From Portulaca oleracea (lineage: Eukaryota > Streptophyta > Magnoliopsida > Caryophyllales > Portulacaceae): a stretch of DNA of 64,000 nt. The translations under genes and the position numbers were made by a program. The stretch is from the NCBI GenBank assembly GCA_029582165.1, contig CM055888.1:28721408-28785407 (forward strand), given 5' to 3'. The first letter of the stretch is position 1. The number at the start of each line of letters is the position of its first letter. Shown piece after piece: positions 57,360 through 64,000 of the stretch. The notes below the pieces were generated by a model. The model did not search any database. It was not told where the DNA came from and worked only from the letters and a program-made list of their open reading frames with translations.

Positions 57360-58066
57360 AAAATCCGTCATACGAGGATTCATTCTATGCCATTGATGTC
57401 ATAGAGGTGTTAGTCGACGAATATGTAGAAGAATCTCATATGCTTGAGTCTACATGTGATGATCCTTTGGGAGCAAGTCTCCTTGAATCCTTTCAATTTG
57501 AGCCCGAAGGCACCGATATCACATTTCTTACCAACCTTCTCGATTCGTCACCTACTCGTGAGGAAATCTCTATTGATGAGCCTTATTTCGAGTTTATGGA
57601 AATTCATGAAGTTCTATGCAAAGGTATGTCTTCTTCTCAAGTGAAACCCTCTCCCCCTCAATTAGAACTTAAACCCTTACCCCCTTATTTACAATATGCT
57701 TTCTTAGATGAGGAAAAGTCTTACCCTATGATTGTGAATGCTAAATTGCATGAATCTGAATTGTCTAAGTTGCTTGATTTGTTGAGGAAGCATAGGGGTG
57801 CATTGGGATATAAGATTGAGGACTTGAAGGGTATTTCTCCATCCATATGCATGCATTCCATTGATTTGTTAAACCCTAATATGCAAGAAGTGGTTAAGAA
57901 AGAAGTAGTCAAACTTTTGGCCGCTGGGATCATCTTCCCCATCGCAAATAACGAGTGGTTAAGCCCGGTTCAATGTGTGCCTAAGAAAGGCGGGATGATA
58001 GTTATTGAAAATGAAAAGAATGAGCTTGTAAGTACCGAACCGTCACAGGGTGGCGGACGTGCATAG
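57356..58066 (+). pseudogene. Spacer and start of RT of D
   Basis: An acidic spacer (FQFEPEGTDITFLTNLL) is followed by the conserved pre-RT segment PPYLQYAFLDEEKSYPMIVN, RKHRGALGYKIEDLKGISPS and ANNEWLSPVQCVPKKGGM. The frame is lost near 58040 by a 1-bp deletion in VSTEP. Confidence 0.85.
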
Positions 58067-59276
58067 ACTATCGCCAATTGAACAAAGTTACAAAGAAAGA
58101 CACTTTCCCCTCCCCTTCATTGATCAAATGTTAGAGAGGTTAGCGCGTCATTCATACTTTTAATTTTTAGACGGGTACTCGAGATTTTTCCAAATTCCAA
58201 TTCATCTTGCACATCAAGAAAAGACCACCTTTACGTGTCCATATGGTACATTTGCATATAGGAGAATGCATGTCGGTTTGTGCAACGCACCCGGTACATT
58301 TCAAAGATGCACGACGACCATTTTTAGTGATTACATCGAACATTGCATGGAAGTATTTATGGATGATTTTTCTGTTTATGGTTATACATTTGATGATTGC
58401 TTGATTAATTTGGAAAAGATTCTTATTCGTTGTGAAGAAGTTGATTTAGTTTTGAATTGGGAGAAATGTCATTTCATGGTAGAAGAAGGAATCATTTTAG
58501 GCCATTTGATTTTATCTCGGGGCATCGAAGTTGACAAGGCTAAAGTTGAAGTGATTGGGCGCCTACCACCCCCGGTTACCGTTAAAGGGGTGCGTAGTTT
58601 CCTTGGCCACGCCGGTTTTTACCGACGATTTGTCAAGGATTTTTCGAAAATCGCTCGTCCTTTTACCGACCTCTTGTGCAAAGATGCCCCATTCTCCTTT
58701 ACTAATGAGTATCTTGAGGCCTTCTACAGGTTGAAGCAAGCGTTAATATCCGCACCGGTAGTCCAACCTCTGGATTGGACTTTACCGTTCGAGATTATGG
58801 CCGATGCAAGTGACTTCGCTGTTGGAGCTTGTTTAGCTCAAACCAAGGATAGAAAGCCAAGGGTCATTTATTATGCGAGTCATGCGCTTGATAGTGCTCA
58901 AAAGAATTACACAACTACGGAGAAGGAGCTCTTGGCCATCATTTTCTCCTTGAACAAATTCCGACAATATCTCATGTTCTCCCGAGTCATCGTTTATACG
59001 GATCATGCGGCAATCAAGTATTTGATGGGGAAGAAGGAAACAAAGCTGAGACTTATTCATTGGGTTTTGCTCATGCAAGAGTTCGATTTAGAGATCCAAG
59101 ACAAGGCTGGAACCGAGAATGTGGTGGCCGATCATTTGTCAAGAATTCTTGTTGATTTGGAGGATTCCAAACCCATTGAAGATTCTTTCTCGGATGAACA
59201 TCTTATGTCTATCAAGCACACTCACCCATGGTATGCTGACATTATTAATTATTTGGCAAGTGAGGTAGTTCCTTAA
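58040..59276 (+). pseudogene. Reverse transcriptase and RNase H of D
   Basis: RT: WRTCIDYRQLNKVTKKDTFP in the frame after 58045, a further 1-bp deletion near 58109, a TAA near 58163, then the open frame 58266-59276. The latter has [14 protein letters not shown] and the catalytic box FMDDFSVYG (MDD at 58359-58367), a hallmark of Athila RT. Thumb: [19 protein letters not shown]. RNase [26 protein letters not shown] and [10 protein letters not shown] give the D-E-D residues. [18 protein letters not shown] and [10 protein letters not shown] close the domain. Motifs of both enzymes are intact, but the reading frame is not. Confidence 0.9.
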
Positions 59277-60514
59277 AATCCCATTGTGCACCAAAAGAAG
59301 AATTTTTTTATGATTTGAAGCATTTCTATTGGGATGATCCATTCTTGTTTCGCTTGTGTAATGACAGGATGTATAGACGATGTCTAGCCGAAAGTGAAAT
59401 GAAATCCGTGTTATCTCATTATCATGAATTTCCATGTGGAGGTCACGGAGGCTCCAACACGACAGCCGCTAGAGTTTTACAAGCCGGTTATTGGTGGCCG
59501 ACCCTATTTCGAGATGCCCATTTACATGTTCAAGCTTGTGATAAGTGCCAAAGGTCAGGGAATATTTCTCGCCGGAATGAAGGGCCACTAAATTACATCC
59601 TTGAAGTGGAGGTTTTCAATATATGGGGGTTGGACTTCATGGGTCCATTTCCATCTTCTCAGGGTCATCAATACATTCTCGTAGCGGTTGATTATGTATG
59701 AAAGTGGATAGAAGCAATCCCATGTGTTAGATGCGATGGAAGATCCGTATCTAAGTTGTTGAAGAAGGTCATCTTTCCCATATTTGGAGTTCCAAGAGTG
59801 ATTATTAGCAACGATGGCTCCCATTTTATTGAGAAGAGGTTTGAGTCCTTGTTGTCAAATTATGGGATCAACCATAAGAGAGGGCTTCCTTATCACCCTC
59901 AAACTCAAGGCCAAGTAGAGATATCAAATCGCGCTAACAAAGAGATTTTGGAGAAAATCGTAGCTTCTTCACGAAAAGATTGGGTAGACAAGCTCGAAGA
60001 TGTTTTATGGGCTTATCACATCGCTTACAAGACGCCCATAGGGACTACACCATTCCGCCTAGTTTATGGGAAAGCATGTCATTTTCCCGTAGAGCTGGAG
60101 CACAAAACGATGTGGGCCATCAAGAAAATGAATTATGATCTTAAAGCAGCGGGTGTAAATCGTCTATTCCAATTGGAAGAGCTTGAAGAGTTCCGGAGAC
60201 ACTCCTACGAGAACAATAGAATTTATAAGGAGCGCACCAAGGCTTGGCATGAAAAGAGGTTGAATCGTAGGGAGTTTATGGTTGGTGACCGGGTTCTTAT
60301 ATTCAACTCAAGGCTTAAAATCTTCTCGGGGAAGTTGAGGTCAAGATGGTCGGGACCTTTTGAGATTGTGAAAATCCTTCCCGCTGGGGTTGTGGAACTC
60401 AAGAACAACAAAGGAGAAAGTTTAAAGGTCAATTCCTCGAAAATCAAGCCCTATGTCATGGGAGAAGAGTATGCGGGGACTGTGGTAGTTGTCCTCGCTG
60501 ATTTTGAAGGTTGA
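59277..60514 (+). pseudogene. Integrase of D
   Basis: The zinc-binding H..H..C..C (HYHEFPCGGHGGSN, CDKCQRSGN) lies at 59420-59570. The DDE core starts GLDFMGPFPSSQGHQYILV. A TGA stop at 59699-59701 breaks VDYV*KWIEA. The frame continues 59702-60514 with [27 protein letters not shown] and NRANKEILEK (second Asp and Glu of DDE). The C-terminal [20 protein letters not shown] and EEYAGTVVVVLADFEG end at the natural stop. One stop short of an open integrase C-terminal half; compare B3, with about 85-90% identical residues by eye. Confidence 0.9.
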
Positions 60515-61560
60515 AAGAAGCTTTAGGTCGAGCTACAAACCAAAAACAAGCAATAAATGGGGAGGCACATGCTACTTTCCTCTTCTTTAGTTTTTTTTTT
60601 CCTTTTATTCTTACGTTTTCATTTTCTTTTTGCACTAATGTTTCTTTCATTATTTTTATGCCTTAGTCTTAGAGTTGAAAGAAAAAGAAATAAAAAGAGA
60701 AAATTGAAAAAGAAAAAAATGAGAAAATAGAAAATTTGAGAGTAAGAATGAGAGTGAGAGGTAGAGTTTGTGAAAGAGAGAGATTCAATGAGGTATTTGA
60801 GTGTTGAAAGATGTTTTTGGACGTTCAAGAGTGTGAAGAAAAGAGAGCTTAATGATGAGGAGTAGGAGTGTTAGGACTTAGTTTATTTTTCAAGAAAAAA
60901 AAAAGAGTGGAAGTTTCAGGTTCTGAGCCAGAACAAGATAGCAGGCGCGACAAGCCTTGTAGCACCCGCTATGTCTGCCTGGAAAAAATCAAGCGTCAAA
61001 GTTCTCAGCTCTGTCGCGCCCGTCATAGAAGCTGTAACGCCCGCGATCATTTCCCAGTTTTCCGCCAGAATGAGATCGCTGGCGCTGTCCTTACCCACCG
61101 CACCCGCGGTCTAAACGAGCTGATTTTTCCCAAAATTTCTTCCAGACGGGGACTGCACCCGCTGTCTGCCTGCACCGCACCCACGGTCTGTCGAGCTGCG
61201 ATTTTTGTCGGGACTTCTTAACTCTTTTCTCCCTCATTTTAATTCATTTGCTCTTCACTCCACTCTCTCAAACGACTCTTTCTCTCTCTAAAACCCTAAT
61301 GCTCATGCTCTAAGCTCTCAATCTCTCACAAAATCCTCCTTCTCTACTCTCTCAATTCGCAAATCTGTGCCCTAGCCATACCACCCTCAGTCATTTTCGC
61401 CATTTTTGAAGTTCTCCAAGTGCGATTTTGGTTGGATTTTCGTCTTTGGGAGTCGATTGTGACAATGCAACATTCCTAAGTCTCCACCTCAGGTATTTTT
61501 CGCATCCTTGTGTGTCAATTGCGTTTTCTATCTGATTTTGGGTGTTGTATGTGAGTTACC
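60515..61560 (+). other. Non-coding leader between integrase and late ORF of D
   Basis: A low-complexity A/G-rich stretch (60680-60900) is followed by dyad-like words (gatagcaggcgcgac, gtagcacccgctat, gtaacgcccgcgatc, ctgcacccgctgtctg; 60940-61195). Then a CT-rich block (61235-61370) with aaaaccctaatgctc and ccctagcc looks like a plant 5' leader. 'cctcaggtattt' near 61490 is splice-donor-like. A separate transcript for the late ORF is possible but not shown. Confidence 0.55.
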
Positions 61561-63053
61561 ATGTCCAGATCTAGGGATCTTAGTTCTTGCTTATTGAGAT
61601 GGGGAGGTCAAAGAGGATGTGCTAGCAAGTCTTCCCCTTCACCCCCTCCTAAGCCGTTACCTTCTGAGAATGGCACAGCTCAACCAGCTACCCTTATCAG
61701 ACGATGCACACGCACCAAAGTCACTTTCCGTGAAGGGCCACACAAGCCCCGTTTCGACAAGTTTCAAGAGCGAAAAATCTATGCTCCGGATGTGTATGAT
61801 GTTGAAACCGTCGACGCCATATTTTGCCGGTCTAGCTTCACTCTTTTCATCCAAACACTTGGCTGGGAGTCATTTCTTAACATTAAAGAGCCAATTGTCG
61901 ACCAGCCGGTTTTGGAGTTTCTAAGTTCATTGCAAATCTTCACCGATAGATATCCGGAGACCACATTTAACTATAGAGTTTCCAACAAGGAGATAGACTG
62001 CTCCGTCAAAGAATTATGTCACGCTCTTGAGTTACCGGAAGATGGATTATATCTTAAGGAGTGCGAGGATTTTGATGAACAAGAAGCCTGGAAGGTTCTG
62101 ACATGTTAGAGAAGAGCGTCTGTCGACTCGGAGAAGGGTTGTAAGATGTTTTATTGCCCCAAGGAATCCAAAGTGCGGGATTTCTGTAATCTCGTTGTCT
62201 GGTTGCTCCACTTGGTGATTGCAAACTCGGTGTTCGGACGAGACGAGGAACGAACAAGTGTTCGCAAGGAAGATCTTTTCATAATCCTCAACACCATGAA
62301 AGGGCGACGCGTCAACACCGGCTCGTACATCTTGCATTGCCTACGAGAGATGAGCATGATAGACAATCCTACCACAATAGAAATAGGTCACATACTTTGT
62401 CGTTTTCTCCGGAAACAAGGCTTCGGTGCCTACCTTCATAAGTGGAAACCACGTTATGTGCCAAAGACTATTGACAAGAATTTGTTGATAAAGATGGATA
62501 TCATTGCCTAGCATCAATCACATCTCTCGTTTACTATCATGGTTACGACGACAAAAGGATCTTGATTAGTCTAGATCCCGATCATGCTGAAGAGCAGCCT
62601 TATGTCGCAAATCCTGATAACTGGTCATGCGGACAATTCCAAGGATGGTCGCGGAAATTCGGTGGTGTAACCATACATGTTTTACATGTGTTGGAAGAAT
62701 TTGAAGAGAGTGATCAGGAAGAGGTTCCCGGAAGTCAGGCACAGCATCCCGATTTAGGCCGAGCTATTTCTACAATAGAAAATATGAGTGCCGATATTCG
62801 AGAACAAAACAAACTTCTTCATTCTCAGTTGAAGTTGCTCAAGAACCAACAGAAGGAAATTGTGAATTTGCGTCATCATTTGCAACGCCATGGGGAATAC
62901 TTTCGGCAGCAAAACCATTACATGCGGGATTGGGGATTCAACCATTACTCTGTTGCGGGCCATGTCCCAGCACCTCCTGATTATGAAAATCCTTATTACC
63001 CAACGTTCTTTCCGTACCAACCCCATCCTCCTCCGGGAGGATCCGGTCATTGA
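61561..63053 (+). pseudogene. Late (env-like / ATHILA ORF-1-type) ORF of D, broken
   Basis: First open part 61561-62109: RFDKFQERKIYAPDVYDVET, FIQTLGWESFLNIKEPIVDQ and LCHALELPEDGLYLKE, stopped by TAG at 62107. The second part (62146-62511) has KVRDFCNLVVWLLHLVIANS, SYILHCLREM and CRFLRKQGFGAYLHKWKPRY. The third (62562-63053) has NPDNWSCGQFQGW, a likely coiled coil (RAISTIENMSADIREQNKLL through NLRHHLQRH) and a Pro/Tyr-rich tail. It matches B3 26482-27637. No transmembrane segment or signal peptide is seen, so an envelope role is not supported. The product's role is unknown. Confidence 0.75.
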
Positions 63054-64000
63054 TATGTTTGTAAGCGTCCCCGCCCCCACTTGATCTCTTTTTGTCTTTA
63101 CATGTTTTCTGCATGTAATATAAGTGTGGGGGGGGGGGGTGCTTCATCGGGGACTTAGTCGGGTGGAAAGAAATTGTGGGTTTGGCATGTTTTGCTTAGT
63201 TTTTGGTTTGAGTGATGGTTGGCTCGAATATCGTTCAGTTTGTTCTTGTGTTGATGTGTCCTCCACATTTGTCTCAAAGTCCTTTCCTTAGGTTATTTGG
63301 TTGGGTTGGTTTGGTACTTTGGTTTGCGTTCGATATAATCGAATGTAGGACCGGGTTGTGGCGAGTACCTCACCCTTATTTCCCGCCTCAAAAGAGTGAG
63401 ATTCGGCGATGAGGTTTATCATTGACAATGTACATTTTGTTCTTATGTTTAAGTTTTAGCACTAGAATAGTTGTTTTTTCTTTTTTTTACATCTTGCATG
63501 CATCATTGTCAAGTTTAAGTCGTCTTTCTACTTTAATATTGTGTCTTAATTGGTTGACGACTTCGGATCATAGCGTGAGCACTTATAATAGAAGAGCTTG
63601 AGGTAATACATTTCTACTCTTCTCTTTACTTGATGAATATTCTGATCCGATGCATGCTTGATCTTTATTTTTGGTGGCGTGCCCCTAGTGTGAATGTGTT
63701 GGGCATATTTTGTTGAAGGAGTCGTGTGGGCTCGGGTCGCCACCACTTACATGTTAAATGTTTTGTGTGTTTTTATCTAGTTTCTCTACCCTTTTCTTGT
63801 GACACCCTCTCACAATGAGGACATTGTGAAGCTTTAAGTGTTGGGGGGGGGGGGGAGACATTTCATGCTCAAGACCAGAGTAGACAACCTAGATCTTTTA
63901 TTTTGTTTTCCTTAGTTTTACCTTAAATTTGAAAAAATTTTGTGTGAAAAAGGAGAAAAAAGGGAGTGAAAAACCTTAAAAGTTTTCGCGTTGCTTCTGT
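63054..64000 (+). other. 3' region of D, non-coding, two G-runs
   Basis: G-runs preceded by aagtgt lie at about 63127-63139 and 63843-63855, resembling polypurine tracts. Segment 63590-63990 is the inverse of C 49080-49500. In C about 1.1 kb more separates this block from the LTR, so the 3' LTR of D should start near 65 kb, outside the window. Confidence 0.7.

Larger units (their letters stand above)
53554..64000 (+). mobile_element. Athila-type element D (plus strand, 3' end outside window)
   Basis: 5' LTR (53554-55159), PBS (55165-55184), gag, protease, RT-RNase H, integrase, late ORF and the start of the 3' region are in order on the plus strand. The 3' LTR lies beyond 64000. It is inserted in gag of element C, in the opposite orientation. 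The only element in the window besides A with a recognisable full pol, but with at least five stops or frameshifts. Confidence 0.9.

Noticed and set aside
61561..63053. True retroviral-type envelope gene
   Set aside because: No signal peptide, transmembrane helix or cleavage site in any frame; only the position is envelope-like.

Overview
The window is plant nuclear DNA made almost entirely of nested retrotransposons. I see no host protein gene, tRNA or rRNA. The Athila and Tat lineages of Ty3/gypsy are known only from plants, several elements have an initiator tRNA-Met type primer binding site, and there are Ty1/copia and LINE remnants. Together these point to a pericentromeric or other repeat-rich region of an angiosperm. 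The species cannot be told from the sequence.

Layout. (1) 1-1261 is AT-rich DNA without genes. (2) 1262-8866 is a LARD-like element on the minus strand, with a 3.8-kb LTR, a 3.3-kb interior without recognisable pol, and a truncated second LTR. (3) 8867-9225 holds a GA microsatellite and a foldback element. (4) 9226-30820 is a Tat-like, apparently non-autonomous element H on the minus strand. Its two LTRs are bounded by the perfect 5-bp target duplication ATATG. It has been enlarged by gypsy element A (11347-18544, minus) and by a mosaic of Athila pieces: B1 (plus, LTR-gag-PR), B2 (an LTR, plus) and B3 (integrase plus late ORF, minus). (5) 30826-31530 is a LINE fragment. (6) 31580-46417 is a Tat/Ogre-type pol (F, minus), split inside its RT by degraded copia element E (32110-45373). 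E is itself split by the small element G (36719-41408), which has a perfect GAAGC target duplication. (7) 46418-53553 is Athila element C (minus), which keeps gag and protease but lacks RT-RH-IN. (8) 53554-64000 is Athila element D (plus), inserted head-to-head into the gag of C. D has gag, PR, RT, RNase H, IN and a late ORF, all damaged, and runs off the end of the window.

Two themes stand out. First, most elements are non-autonomous: the LARD-like element, H, G, B1 and C all lack a polymerase. G encodes only an intact 571-residue zinc-knuckle protein with an unusual duplicated C-terminal block. Second, at least five distinguishable families carry clusters of short GC-rich dyad-symmetric motifs (14-17 bp) in their LTRs and untranslated regions. 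Each family has its own motif: ATACC-N4-GGTAT in H, GACCGTGGCCACGGTC in B2/B3, CAACACGGTCCGTGTTG in E, GGCTCGGGCGAGCC in G, and GTAGCGGGCGCTAC plus GACCGCGGGTGCGGTC in C/D. This shared architecture with unrelated sequence is the most interesting signal in the window.

Limits: all identities come from reading motifs and comparing copies inside the window by eye. No database search was run. Boundaries given with TG...CA ends, PBS or PPT and target duplications are reliable to within a few bases; the others are approximate.
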